The notes beneath the pieces are model-generated. The model was not told where the DNA came from, did no database searches, and saw only the letters and a list, made by a program, of their open reading frames with translations. Shown in pieces: positions 45,723 through 54,753 of a DNA stretch of 64,000 nt. The stretch is from Dyadobacter sp. CECT 9275. GTDB taxonomy: Bacteria > Bacteroidota > Bacteroidia > Cytophagales > Spirosomataceae. The position numbers and the translations under genes were made by a program. Each line of letters begins with the position of its first letter. Position 1 is the first letter of the stretch. The stretch is taken from NCBI RefSeq assembly GCF_907164905.1, contig NZ_CAJRAF010000004.1, forward strand, positions 806,001 through 870,000. The letters are read 5' to 3'.

Positions 45723-46682
45723 TTACTGGTTAAAAGGGTATTTATCGATAACCTCATGAATTTCGCTGCTGAATTTTTTCACGAGCGCTTCCCATTTTTC
45801 GTCCTCTCCCGGCTGATAAGCATAAAACCCCTTACCACTTTCCATTCCGAAATCCCCTTCCCTGATCAACGCATTGAAAAAATCGGGAGCGGTCTGGTCC
45901 TTCGCCAGTTCGGGATTAAGATCCTTCATCACCATTCCGTAGGAATAGGTACCCATCAGATCCATGTAGCGAAGATTTCCGGCAAATGGAAGGTAATAAC
46001 CCGCATCATTCCTGCAAGCCCGGTCAATGTCTTCAATGGTGGCGTAATCATTTTTAACCAGATAAAAAGCCTCTCGCATCAATGCCGCCAGCAGCCGCAT
46101 TCTCACGCCGGTATCTCCCTGGATGACATAGGGGTCTTTGCCCCAGTACGATCGGGCCAAGTCAGTAATCTGATCAACAAAGCGTGCCTCGGTGACCTCA
46201 TTGGCAACTATTTCCAGGAAGAAAGTAGTATGCACAGGTTCCACCCAGTTGGCGATCAGAATGCGCCCCGGCTTTGCCAGATTATCCTGAATAGCATCAA
46301 GCGGTATCGTCTCAGAGTTAATCGCAATGACGGCATCTTCCGGTAACCTGGATTCCAGAAAGCTGATTACTTCCTGTTTGGCAATCAAATCTTCCTCAGT
46401 AATGACAAACGCGAGTTTAATGCCATTTTCAAAATGCAGGTCTTCAATGACCTTGATATCAAAAGGCCCGTATTGCCCGGGAGACCATTTTCTGATATCA
46501 TTCTTGTGGTATCTCAGGTAATTCCAAGCTTTCGGAGCGTTGGCCGTACTTAAAATAACCGGATGCCCTGCGTCACGTAAACATACAGCCAGGCTGTAAG
46601 CCAGTTTATTATTTCCAACAACCAGTGCGGGTTCTATTATTTTTCGTGTTTCTTTCATTTGCTGATGTCCGGGAGGTATCAT
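45723..46682 (-). CDS. 3-hydroxyacyl-CoA dehydrogenase-like protein with degenerate active site
   Basis: A 319-residue protein of the 3-hydroxyacyl-CoA dehydrogenase/L-gulonate dehydrogenase fold. The Rossmann glycine loop reads VVGNNKLAYSLA where GxGxxG is expected, so two of three glycines are gone. The catalytic-His segment, GIHWAEPA in the neighbouring homologue, reads ANWVEPVHT here without that histidine. The C-terminal domain is intact (RMRLLAALMREAFYLV, DFGMESGKGFYAY). It may be an inactive partner of the homologue at 48068 or have changed chemistry. The start codon overlaps the stop of the upstream aminotransferase by 1 bp (TAATG), so they are coupled; a start 24 bp downstream is possible. 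Confidence 0.8.
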   Translation of the reverse strand: MIPPGHQQMKETRKIIEPALVVGNNKLAYSLAVCLRDAGHPVILSTANAPKAWNYLRYHKNDIRKWSPGQYGPFDIKVIEDLHFENGIKLAFVITEEDLIAKQEVISFLESRLPEDAVIAINSETIPLDAIQDNLAKPGRILIANWVEPVHTTFFLEIVANEVTEARFVDQITDLARSYWGKDPYVIQGDTGVRMRLLAALMREAFYLVKNDYATIEDIDRACRNDAGYYLPFAGNLRYMDLMGTYSYGMVMKDLNPELAKDQTAPDFFNALIREGDFGMESGKGFYAYQPGEDEKWEALVKKFSSEIHEVIDKYPFNQ

Positions 46683-47983
46683 TACTTCATATCTGCAAGT
46701 ACTTTACGAGCGGTGGAGATGGCATGGTCTATGTCAGCCTCGGTGTGCACTGCGCTGATGTACCAAAGCCCCCTTCCAATGACCCTCACACCTTCGTCAT
46801 GCATAGCCGCTATGAATTTGCCCAGCTTTCCCTTATCTGCTGAAAGGGTATCCCTATATTCATTCGTTTTGTCAAGTAGAGAAAAGCTGATCGCGAACAT
46901 CGGCCCTGGGCCCTCCACAAGCAGACTATGCCCTGTGTCCGAGGCAGCTTGTTTTAAACCTGCCATCAGTTTTTGCCCAAGGGCGAACATGCGTTCATGA
47001 GGCCGCTCGGTTTCCAGAACCGTAATGGTGGTGAGCGCCGCAGCCACGGTGGGGTTCCCGGCATTCATGGTTCCGGCATGGATAACCCTGGCATCTTCTA
47101 TCAGTTGCATCCAGTCTCTTTTACCGACAATGGCGCTTATGGCGTATCCGCTGGCAATCGCTTTGGCAAAAATGGCAAGATCAGGAGTTATACCGAAATA
47201 TTGCTGCGCACCTCCCAATGATAACCGGAAGCCGGTGATCACTTCATCGAAAATGAGTGCGATGCCGTGTTCCGTACAAATTTCTCTTAATCCTTCCAAA
47301 AATCCCGGCCTGGGTTCAATACAACCGTTATTACACATGACCGGCTCGGTAATGATGGCAGCAATTTCTGAAAACCGCTCGGATACCGTTTTTCTCACCA
47401 GGTCCAGGTCATTCCAGGGCAGAATAATAAATTCATTTTCAACACCTTCAGGTAAGCCCTGTGTCCATGGATATACATTTGGATTTTCGCGACTGCCCAG
47501 TGCTTCGGCAGAAGGTGTGGAAATCCCCCAGCAAACGTTGTCCATCCAGCCATGGTAATGGCCTTCAAATCTCAGGAATTTCTTCCGTCCGGTTTTTGCC
47601 CGGGCTACTCTGAAAGCCGTCTGAACCGCTTCCGATCCATCCAGACAAAAGCGCATCAGTTCGGCGGAAGGTATCAGTTGATTGATCTTTTCGGCCAGTT
47701 CGATTTCCCGGATATGCTGTCCGGCAAAAAGCTGCCCCTTTTCCGAATATTCTCTTACTGCTTTTAATACCTCCGGATGCGAATGACCCAGTATCAGCGG
47801 CCCCTGGCTGAGGGTAAAGTCGAGGTACTCATTCCCGTCCACGTCATAAATCCGGCTGCCCTCCCCGTGGGTATAAAACAACGCGTGCGGATGGTTATAT
47901 TTCCTGAATTCGGAAGATACTCCGCTGGCGAGCACCTTTTTGGCTCTTTCCAGCAATACGGAAGATTCCTGATATGTTTTCAT
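46682..47983 (-). CDS. Class III (glutamate-1-semialdehyde aminomutase-like) PLP aminotransferase
   Basis: A 433-residue fold-type I, class III aminotransferase closest in look to glutamate-1-semialdehyde 2,1-aminomutase. Visible are DGNEYLDFTLSQGPLILGH, FCLDGSEAVQTAFRVARAKTGRKK, EGHYHGWMDNV, the cofactor Asp246 in LIFDEVITGFR and Schiff-base Lys274 in IFAKAIASGY. True HemL would sit with haem genes. Here it is between two dehydrogenase-like genes in a catabolic unit, so it more likely transaminates a beta- or omega-amino acid or an amino-sugar acid. The preceding dehydrogenase gene is 84 bp upstream. Confidence 0.9.
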   Translation of the reverse strand: MKTYQESSVLLERAKKVLASGVSSEFRKYNHPHALFYTHGEGSRIYDVDGNEYLDFTLSQGPLILGHSHPEVLKAVREYSEKGQLFAGQHIREIELAEKINQLIPSAELMRFCLDGSEAVQTAFRVARAKTGRKKFLRFEGHYHGWMDNVCWGISTPSAEALGSRENPNVYPWTQGLPEGVENEFIILPWNDLDLVRKTVSERFSEIAAIITEPVMCNNGCIEPRPGFLEGLREICTEHGIALIFDEVITGFRLSLGGAQQYFGITPDLAIFAKAIASGYAISAIVGKRDWMQLIEDARVIHAGTMNAGNPTVAAALTTITVLETERPHERMFALGQKLMAGLKQAASDTGHSLLVEGPGPMFAISFSLLDKTNEYRDTLSADKGKLGKFIAAMHDEGVRVIGRGLWYISAVHTEADIDHAISTARKVLADMK

Positions 47984-48067
47984 TTTATTGCGGCCAACTG
48001 CCGGTACTTCCCGGCAAGCAGTGTTTCTGTATGGTTTGATAAAAATATTCTTTTTAAGTGCGTCTTT

Positions 48068-49051
48068 TCAGGACGTCTGTTCCCTTACTTTCTCCGCTGA
48101 ATATCCAGCTGCGAGCTTGTGGATTTTCAGGTTGAAGTCAGCAAAGGCGTCATCCCATTCTTTGGCTTCTCCGTTGGAATACGGGTAGAGGCCTTTCCCA
48201 TTATGTACACCACGGGCATTCCGGCTGACCATTTCCTGCATCAGCGGAGGTACGGTTTCCGAATTACTAAGTTCTGGAAATAACCTGTTGATTATCAAAG
48301 CAAAATCTTTCAGCCCCATATAGTCCATCCTTCTGAAGATACCCATCAGGGTCATCCAGGAACCCGCATCGTAACGGAAAGATTTGTCGAGATCTTCCTT
48401 TGTTGCTCTCCCGTTTTCAATCAGATAAAAAATTTCCCGGTATACGGCATACATTAAACGATTCGTAATAAAACCCCTTATATCCATTTTAAGGAACGTG
48501 GGTTCTTTTCCCCAGCGATGCGCCAGCCGAAATATATATTGTGCATATTGCGGGTCGGTGAGTTTGCCGCAGGTAATTTCCAGAAAACGGGTCATCGTAG
48601 CCGGTTCGGCCCAATGGATACCTAAAAAGCGGGCCGGCTTGTCGACGTACGTCTGAAGCTCGCTGATAGGAATGGCTGAGGTGTTGCTGGCGATAACCGT
48701 CTCTGCACCCACAATAGCAGTGATTTTATTGTAAACAGAACTCTTTATTTCAATCTTTTCCAACACGCATTCAATCACCACGGCGCAATTCCGAAGTTCG
48801 TTGTAATCCACAGAAATGGTGAGCTGTTCTGCGTAAACATCCGGAGAATATGGAACCAACCCGGCTTCATTACATTGCCTGAGCTGTTTTTCAATCCTTA
48901 AATCCGCCCCCTCAACATCCTCCGGGATTGCCGCTATCGCTTTTACCTGATGCCCTGCAATTAAAAGGGCAGCCACAATGCTGCTACCCATTAAACCTAA
49001 TCCCACAACACCAACTGACACTTCCCGCAGGTTTGGCTGTTTTTTTGTCAT
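48068..49051 (-). CDS. 3-hydroxyacyl-CoA/L-gulonate dehydrogenase-like oxidoreductase
   Basis: A 327-residue NAD-dependent dehydrogenase with intact motifs: VGVVGLGLMGSSIVAALL (GxGxxG), VIECVLEKIEIKSSVYNKI, VIASNTSAIPISEL and GIHWAEPATMTRFLEITCGK containing the catalytic His. The C-terminal domain has GFITNRLMYAVYREIFYLIENG and GVHNGKGLYPY. It oxidises a secondary alcohol of a hydroxyacid or hydroxyacyl compound; the CoA ester requirement is unclear. It leads the five-gene unit dehydrogenase-aminotransferase-dehydrogenase-like-M19-ceramidase-like, behind regulon promoter copy 3. Confidence 0.9.
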   Translation of the reverse strand: MTKKQPNLREVSVGVVGLGLMGSSIVAALLIAGHQVKAIAAIPEDVEGADLRIEKQLRQCNEAGLVPYSPDVYAEQLTISVDYNELRNCAVVIECVLEKIEIKSSVYNKITAIVGAETVIASNTSAIPISELQTYVDKPARFLGIHWAEPATMTRFLEITCGKLTDPQYAQYIFRLAHRWGKEPTFLKMDIRGFITNRLMYAVYREIFYLIENGRATKEDLDKSFRYDAGSWMTLMGIFRRMDYMGLKDFALIINRLFPELSNSETVPPLMQEMVSRNARGVHNGKGLYPYSNGEAKEWDDAFADFNLKIHKLAAGYSAEKVREQTS

Positions 49052-49207
49052 ATAAAACTAAAAATGAATAACTTACCTTATTTCCGGGCTGTTTTTTAAC
49101 TAAAAAATGATCTGTCATACCAGCAATACCCGCCAGTACCCGACACAGAACATAATCATCAGCATACTCACAAAAGCAAAATAATATATCGCAAAATGAT
49201 CACAATG

Positions 49208-49267
49208 CAAAAGTACATTGCACAGAGCCGTACATTCTCCTACTATCATTGCAATTAGTGATACTAT
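49208..49267 (-). promoter_or_regulatory. Promoter of the five-gene operon with tandem site (regulon copy 3)
   Basis: On the leftward strand a perfect -7 box TACTTTTG (+ CAAAAGTA, 49208-49215) lies about 157 bp before the first gene. After 25 bp comes AATGATAGTA (TACTAT at 49241-49246) and after exactly 21 bp ATAGTATCA (TACTAT at 49262-49267), followed by an A-run. Aligned with 28633-28691 the match is near-identical over the tandem elements. The 347-bp gap holds this promoter and the terminator at 49291 and no gene. Confidence 0.73.
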
Positions 49268-49290
49268 TTTTTACGGCAGTAATTAAACCG

Positions 49291-49338
49291 AAAAAGCCTG
49301 TAAGCGGCTGTATTTCTTAGTACAGTTACTTACAGGCT
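49291..49338 (-). terminator. Rho-independent terminator of the DUF6797/cytochrome c gene
   Basis: Outer arms AGCCTGTAAG (49295-49304) and CTTACAGGCT (49329-49338) and inner arms CTGTA/TACAG form a long stem. On the leftward strand the stem is followed by TTTTT (49291-49295). It lies 60 bp after the stop of the gene ending at 49399. Confidence 0.8.
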
Positions 49339-49398
49339 CCTCCCAAAAAATTGACAGAAAAGCGTCTCCTAAAAATCACAAACCTGTTCCCGGTTTTA

Positions 49399-52176
49399 TT
49401 ATTTTCCAGAAAGGGATTTTATATAAAGGATAATTGACTCTATATCAGGATCGGACAGCACCCCTGCAAAAGAAGGCATTTCTTCGTTGTATCCTTTCAC
49501 AATTTTAAGTGAGGGCGTCAGGATGGACTCCCGGAGGTATTTTTCGTCAGCAATGGTTTTGGTCCCGTCGTCAAAGAGTCTTTCCGAATTGTACATACCC
49601 TGAAAAGGCGGCCCGTACATACCCTTCGTCCTCAGCCCTTCCGAATGGCAACCCGAGCAGGCCATTCGCTGAAATAATTCCTTTCCCCTTTGCACCGTCA
49701 CCAGCTCTCCATTTTTTGCGGATGGCGCCGCCTCCTGTTTCGGGGCAGTTAGCAGAGCCAGGTTCACATCTTCAAATCCCTCCTGGGCGAGCCTGAGCTC
49801 TCCAACCTTATTAACCGTGAACCAAAATTGATCGTTTATCTGATGGCCATCCTTCGCCAAAAGGCGATACGACACTTCCATCTGCATGACCTCGGTCATT
49901 TCTGGTATCAGCAACAATACCTTTTTCCGGTCAGCGGAAAGGTAGGAAGCCGCCACCGGAATGGTTTCTTCACCGGGTGTCCCATCCGTTTTAAAATGCC
50001 CCGAGCCGTATTCCTCTGTACGTTTATAATCCCATCTTTTTACCAGAAAACTGGAAACCGCCGTCGCCTCCTCCGCCTTAAGTTCCGAGTCGAAGCCAAG
50101 TATTATACCTTGTTTACCCGCCCTGAACAAGTTGGGCATATAACTGGGCTTTCCGGTATATCTCAGCCGCAGCAATGCACTGAGCCCGTTTGAACTGGAT
50201 CCCCACAGGTTAAAACCTGCGACATAGAGTTGCTCGTCCAAGGGGTTCATTGCCCCTTTGGAGGTAGGCGCGGGATATGCCGCCTGGATGAAGGAAACAC
50301 CTCCCTGGATCACCTGCGAGGTACTGTCAATCAGCACACGGAACAATCCCGGATGGCCAAATGAAAAATGGATCAGATTGCCGTTTAAAGGGCCCATTTT
50401 AGTACTCGTCACCCATGCCTGGCTGATGCTGGAGCGGTCTACGCTATGAGGTATCCAGGTAAGCGGGGGCGCCACCGAAGGGTTATCGTTACGGTGGCGG
50501 GTCGGTTCCACGCCATAATAATCACCTTTTTTTATGAGGTATATAGGCGTGGAAGGTACAAAATTCCCCTGCTGGTCCGACGCCGTTAACATCCCCGTCC
50601 GGGCATTGATTCCAAGATAAGGACCACGCAGTCCGGTTGCGATTACCTCGTATTTCAGCCCATCGGGTGCTATTTTCAGAATGGTACCGCTCAGTGAAGA
50701 TCCGGCTCTGAAACCCTTGGCAACAGGTGCCGTTACACCTGGCCCGTTAGAAAGGCTTCCACCCTTGGCGATGTAAAAACCACCGTCCGGAGCCGTAACC
50801 ATGTCTGCTGCCCATTCCCTGGATTCGGAAGACTGGGGCATGATATTGGAAAAATTTTCATAAAAATCAGTAACGCCATCCCCATTGAGGTCGCGCAGGA
50901 GAACAATACCTTCCCTGCCAAACACATACACCCTTTCATTAACGATCTCCACACTCATGGGCTCATGCAGCCCGGACGCAATTCTACGCCATTTCAGATT
51001 CTGCAGGCCACTGCTGATGCCGTCGATCGTCCACACGTCTCCTTCGAAAGTCACCACAGCGGCACGCCCATCCCTGAAAAATGCGATATCCGCTACTCTC
51101 ACATTTCTTTTCCAGGAATTATGCAGCGGTAATGTCAGCCTGTCGGTAACAAACGCCGCCGTATCGGGTGACAACTCTCCTTGTGTCAACACCGTTTCTT
51201 TCCAGGGTGCCGGGCCTCCCGCAGTAAAATCGGGGAACGTAATGTGTGTTTTTTTACAAAACTTTTCGAAGACGGATCTTTTTTTGGAGGGACCTTTCCA
51301 AATGGCAACGGTTGCCTCCCTGGCTGCTCCGGCAGGTATTTTAACTGTCAGATATCGATTTCCATCCGCTTCCGTTTGCCAGTCAATATTACCTTTGCCC
51401 AAAATCCCGATAGCAGTGACGGTATCTTTCCCTGCGCCATGATATACGTAGGTAATTCCTCCCCTGCGCTCGCTGGCGGAGGCACCTCTTACTTCTGCTG
51501 CAGTCAGGTAAAGATCTTCCGAAGGGCCATTCATCCGGATGGTTCTTGTAAAAATAACCTGATCCTCCAATCTGGCGCTGCCCGGCATTTCAAAAACGTT
51601 GGTACGCCCAACCGAATAATTAAAAATAGCCTTGTCCCCGTGTACGTACACCCCTTTCCATCTGCCCTTTTCAGCTGGGATAGGTCCCCATTCCGGCTGC
51701 TTTGAGGTGATATTACTATAGTCCGATTTATGATTGGACCAGCCTGGATATAACCCGGTTGCAATTTTTGGCACTCCTGTCAGCGTGCTTATACTGTTGT
51801 TTTTGTTAAAAAAATCTTTGTAGGAAACCTGGGCCATGGATACCATCGGCAGGAATTTCCCGGTCCAGGCCACGGACCACCTGAGACGGTCAGTATCAAA
51901 ACATACATAAGCGCTGTCACCAAGCTTAACAGCCAGAGTCCGTGCGGCTTGGTTATCATCAGGAAAACCCGCGCCCAATTTTCGCGCATCTATAGCAGCG
52001 GGGATATAAGGGAATGACGGCTCAACAAAAGACCCAAATTCCAATGTGTCAGTAGCATAAGCACTTGAAGTACTGGTGATATCTGTATAACCTGTAAGTA
52101 ACAGCGAGGCCAGAAACACCACGCAAACCGCGGAAATGTTCCACAGCAGACGGGGAGATGTAAATAAGTTAAACAT
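49399..52176 (-). CDS. Exported DUF6797-type propeller protein with C-terminal cytochrome c
   Basis: I choose the ATG at 52176 (MFNLFTSPRLLW), which gives a clean signal/anchor (ISAVCVVFLASLLLTGYT) and 925 residues; a start 69 bp upstream adds a basic leader. The N-terminal region (about 45-330) with EFGSFVEPSFPYIPAAIDAR and FDTDRLRWSVAWTG resembles DUF6797. The middle (about 360-680) is a dehydrogenase-like propeller with LLRDLNGDGVTDFYENF and MVTAPDGGFYIAKGG. The end is a c-type cytochrome with CSGCH (about residue 840) and Met in EEMPSFAGVL. It probably oxidises a substrate in the periplasm and passes electrons to the respiratory chain. It has its own terminator and is a separate unit. Confidence 0.82.
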   Translation of the reverse strand: MFNLFTSPRLLWNISAVCVVFLASLLLTGYTDITSTSSAYATDTLEFGSFVEPSFPYIPAAIDARKLGAGFPDDNQAARTLAVKLGDSAYVCFDTDRLRWSVAWTGKFLPMVSMAQVSYKDFFNKNNSISTLTGVPKIATGLYPGWSNHKSDYSNITSKQPEWGPIPAEKGRWKGVYVHGDKAIFNYSVGRTNVFEMPGSARLEDQVIFTRTIRMNGPSEDLYLTAAEVRGASASERRGGITYVYHGAGKDTVTAIGILGKGNIDWQTEADGNRYLTVKIPAGAAREATVAIWKGPSKKRSVFEKFCKKTHITFPDFTAGGPAPWKETVLTQGELSPDTAAFVTDRLTLPLHNSWKRNVRVADIAFFRDGRAAVVTFEGDVWTIDGISSGLQNLKWRRIASGLHEPMSVEIVNERVYVFGREGIVLLRDLNGDGVTDFYENFSNIMPQSSESREWAADMVTAPDGGFYIAKGGSLSNGPGVTAPVAKGFRAGSSLSGTILKIAPDGLKYEVIATGLRGPYLGINARTGMLTASDQQGNFVPSTPIYLIKKGDYYGVEPTRHRNDNPSVAPPLTWIPHSVDRSSISQAWVTSTKMGPLNGNLIHFSFGHPGLFRVLIDSTSQVIQGGVSFIQAAYPAPTSKGAMNPLDEQLYVAGFNLWGSSSNGLSALLRLRYTGKPSYMPNLFRAGKQGIILGFDSELKAEEATAVSSFLVKRWDYKRTEEYGSGHFKTDGTPGEETIPVAASYLSADRKKVLLLIPEMTEVMQMEVSYRLLAKDGHQINDQFWFTVNKVGELRLAQEGFEDVNLALLTAPKQEAAPSAKNGELVTVQRGKELFQRMACSGCHSEGLRTKGMYGPPFQGMYNSERLFDDGTKTIADEKYLRESILTPSLKIVKGYNEEMPSFAGVLSDPDIESIILYIKSLSGK

Positions 52177-52320
52177 AGTGACTTTTGATAACAGATACCA
52201 AAAATACCTGTTATTATCCAAACTTTGCAATCTTCTTACACCCACATTCCTCCTAATTCGAAAGAAGTTATTCCGGATCTTGCCCGAACCGGTACCAAAA
52301 ACGGCAAACGATGTACCCCC

Positions 52321-52773
52321 TCAAGACTTATACCAGTTTCGGTTTGACGGTAACAGGCAGACAAAAATAAGTAATATGGCATAAAACATATAAAATGTAT
52401 GGAGCCAGTGCACGGTACGAAGCAATGCCATTTGCACCTGGATCCAGATGATGAGTGCAAAAGCTACATAAATGCAGTACGTCCACGCCCAATGCATATC
52501 CCCGAAAAAACTGAAATGTTCTGCCCATGGGGAAGCAGGTTTTTTAATCAATGCAAAAATCAATAAAAGTGGCACAATCCCGAGTATGACCAACAACAGA
52601 ATTCCCGGTATCAGGAAATCCGGAAACGGTGAGTATTCAAGTACGGACACCGGCATGCCAAGCAGTTCCCCATCCGGCGAAATAACCAGCATACCGCCAC
52701 CACTACAAGCTCCAACGCCTAAGAAGCCCATCAGAAAAATTAACCAGCTTTTCGCTGTTTTTGTACCCATCAT
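52321..52773 (-). CDS. Small four-helix integral membrane protein, function unknown
   Basis: A 150-residue hydrophobic protein with predicted segments near 8-24, 52-76, 90-113 and 119-140. The first part ends in GVGACSGGG, a possible lipobox (GVGAC) that would make it a lipid-anchored membrane protein. Aromatic clusters (HWAWTYCIYVAF, HWLHTFYMFYA) are notable. I do not recognise a family. It lies 144 bp upstream of the DUF6797/cytochrome c gene in the same orientation and could be a membrane partner for electron transfer, which is only a guess from position. Confidence 0.7.
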   Translation of the reverse strand: MMGTKTAKSWLIFLMGFLGVGACSGGGMLVISPDGELLGMPVSVLEYSPFPDFLIPGILLLVILGIVPLLLIFALIKKPASPWAEHFSFFGDMHWAWTYCIYVAFALIIWIQVQMALLRTVHWLHTFYMFYAILLIFVCLLPSNRNWYKS

Positions 52774-53025
52774 TTAATTCGTTTTAACTGTTAAACTCAG
52801 ACCAGAATTTAAAATATCCGTCGCAAATCTCTTTTCACCGCCATTAATTCATATCGAAAATACCTTTTACAATGTCTATCAAATATGATATCTGTCAGGC
52901 GCGTCCAAATGTATGCTGGCTCTCCACAGGCTGCTAAAAACTTGGCACTCCATTTCGCAAAGGAGCTAAAGATGCTTACCTTTAATTAAGCCTTTTTTGA
53001 AATCGTTCACAATCAAATTTCACCT

Positions 53026-54639
53026 ATGAATTTTACAAATTCACTTGCTCTTTCCATTTGCCTGATCATTGCGCAGGCTTCCGTATCGCAGACTGGAAGG
53101 AACGGAAAACTTTTATCTCAAAAAACGCATCCATCTGAAAAAGATATAGCAGCCAGAGTACTTCCCCGTATCGCGATTGCGGGATTGGCAATAGAATCCA
53201 GCACATTTTCTCCCGCACTTACACACGAAGAAGCGTTTCATGCCAAATACGGTGACGAAATTTATACCTCCTATCCTTTCTTCTCCAAAGATTCTCTCAA
53301 CCGGCGGCGTGCCGAATGGTTCCCGGCACTGATGGGCCGCTCGTTACCCGGCGGGACGGTCACCCGCGAAGCCTACGAGTCGCTGGTGAAACAAACGCTC
53401 GAACTACTGAAAAAGAATTTACCCTATGACGGTATGTTTCTGGACATTCACGGGGCGATGAGCGTGGTGGGCCTGGACGATCCGGAAGGCGACTTCATCG
53501 TCAGGATACGGGAGGTCATTGGAAAAAAGACGATCATTTCAACCTCAATGGATTTACACGGCAACGTTTCGTGGAGACTGGCGCAAAACACGGACCTCAT
53601 TACCTGTTACCGCATGGCTCCGCATGAAGACGCGATGCAAACCAAGAAAAGGGCGGTGGACAATCTTTTGTCCAGACTTGAAACCGGAAAAGGAAAACCA
53701 ACCTACAAAGCCTGGATACCGATCCCGATTCTCCTACCCGGGGAAAAAACAAGTACCCGGATTGAACCGGCCAAAACCATATATGCAGCCGTGGCACCGG
53801 CTTCGGTACAACCCGGTATTATCGACGCGGCGATGTGGGTAGGTTATGCCTGGGCAGACGAACCCCGTAACCACGCGGTAGTGATGGTGACCGGAGACGA
53901 TAAAAACCAAGTGACCAAAACGGCGGAACGGCTGGCAAAAAGTTTTTGGGATGTCAGGTCGGGATTCGCGTTTGTAGCCCCCACAGGTTCTTTGAAAGAA
54001 AGCCTGGACAAAGCCATTGCCAGTCAGAAACACCCCTATTTTATCAGCGACTCAGGAGATAATCCTACCGCAGGAGGTGCGGGAGATGTAACCTGGACCT
54101 TAAAAGAAATACTGGCCCGCCCGGAATTTAAGAATGAAAATGGCCCCTCGTTGATATATGCCTCAATCCCGGGGTCCGAATTTGTAAAAAGGGCGGTTGA
54201 GGCCGGAGTTGGTGGCAAAGTGGATGCCTACGCAGGAGCGGTGGTGGACGCAAGATTTGCCGGCCCGGTACGTCTGAAAGGTACCATAGAATCAATAGAA
54301 CACGGAGATAAAAATGCAGAAACCGAAGTAGTGGTGAAAGTAGGGAGCGTGAGGGTGATTGTGACCAAAAAACGCAAACCTTACCACAAGGAAATTGATT
54401 TCACCCGCCTGGGGCTCCACCCGCGCAAGGCCGACATTGTGGTGGTAAAAATAGGTTACCTGGAACCTGAACTTTACAACATGCGTGCCGACTGGATTCT
54501 TGCCTTAACGCCCGGCGGCGTAGATCAAAACCTTGAAAGACTGGGTTATAAGAGAATCAAACGCCCTATGTTTCCGTTGGACAAAAACATGAAGGATCCT
54601 GATCTTACTGCAAAAATGGTACCGTCATCCGATCAGTAA
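53026..54639 (+). CDS. M81 family metallopeptidase (MlrC-like), exported
   Basis: A 537-residue M81 protein with a Sec signal (MNFTNSLALSICLIIAQASVSQ). Expected zinc and catalytic residues are present: Glu in GLAIESSTF, His in DIHGAMSV, Asp/His in SMDLHGNVSW and His in RMAPHEDAMQ. The HExxTF-like motif reads IESSTF, so the histidine before the Glu is absent, but this is not a mapped zinc ligand. The C-terminal domain contains DSGDNPTAGGAGDVTW. It is a single-gene unit on the + strand and a periplasmic counterpart of the cytoplasmic M81 at 37304. Substrate unknown, probably a peptide or amide. Confidence 0.88.
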   Translation: MNFTNSLALSICLIIAQASVSQTGRNGKLLSQKTHPSEKDIAARVLPRIAIAGLAIESSTFSPALTHEEAFHAKYGDEIYTSYPFFSKDSLNRRRAEWFPALMGRSLPGGTVTREAYESLVKQTLELLKKNLPYDGMFLDIHGAMSVVGLDDPEGDFIVRIREVIGKKTIISTSMDLHGNVSWRLAQNTDLITCYRMAPHEDAMQTKKRAVDNLLSRLETGKGKPTYKAWIPIPILLPGEKTSTRIEPAKTIYAAVAPASVQPGIIDAAMWVGYAWADEPRNHAVVMVTGDDKNQVTKTAERLAKSFWDVRSGFAFVAPTGSLKESLDKAIASQKHPYFISDSGDNPTAGGAGDVTWTLKEILARPEFKNENGPSLIYASIPGSEFVKRAVEAGVGGKVDAYAGAVVDARFAGPVRLKGTIESIEHGDKNAETEVVVKVGSVRVIVTKKRKPYHKEIDFTRLGLHPRKADIVVVKIGYLEPELYNMRADWILALTPGGVDQNLERLGYKRIKRPMFPLDKNMKDPDLTAKMVPSSDQ

Positions 54640-54645
54640 CAGGTT

Positions 54646-54677
54646 CTCCCGGGTGATTAGTTGAAGTAACCCGGGAG
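54646..54677 (+). terminator. Hairpin after the exported M81 gene
   Basis: CTCCCGGGT and ACCCGGGAG form a perfect 9-bp GC-rich stem with a 14-nt loop, 6 bp after the M81 stop. The T-tract is weak. Likely a terminator for the + strand gene. Confidence 0.6.
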
Positions 54678-54753
54678 TCCGGCGTTTGAAAAGATAATCG
54701 TGGAAAATGATGCTGCGAAAGCTGCAATGGCCGAAAAACAGGGTATACCTCAC

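Noticed and set aside
46682..47983. HemL (glutamate-1-semialdehyde aminomutase) for haem synthesis
   Set aside because: The fold is similar, but the neighbours are catabolic dehydrogenases and hydrolases under a shared inducible-type promoter, so a different transamination is more likely.
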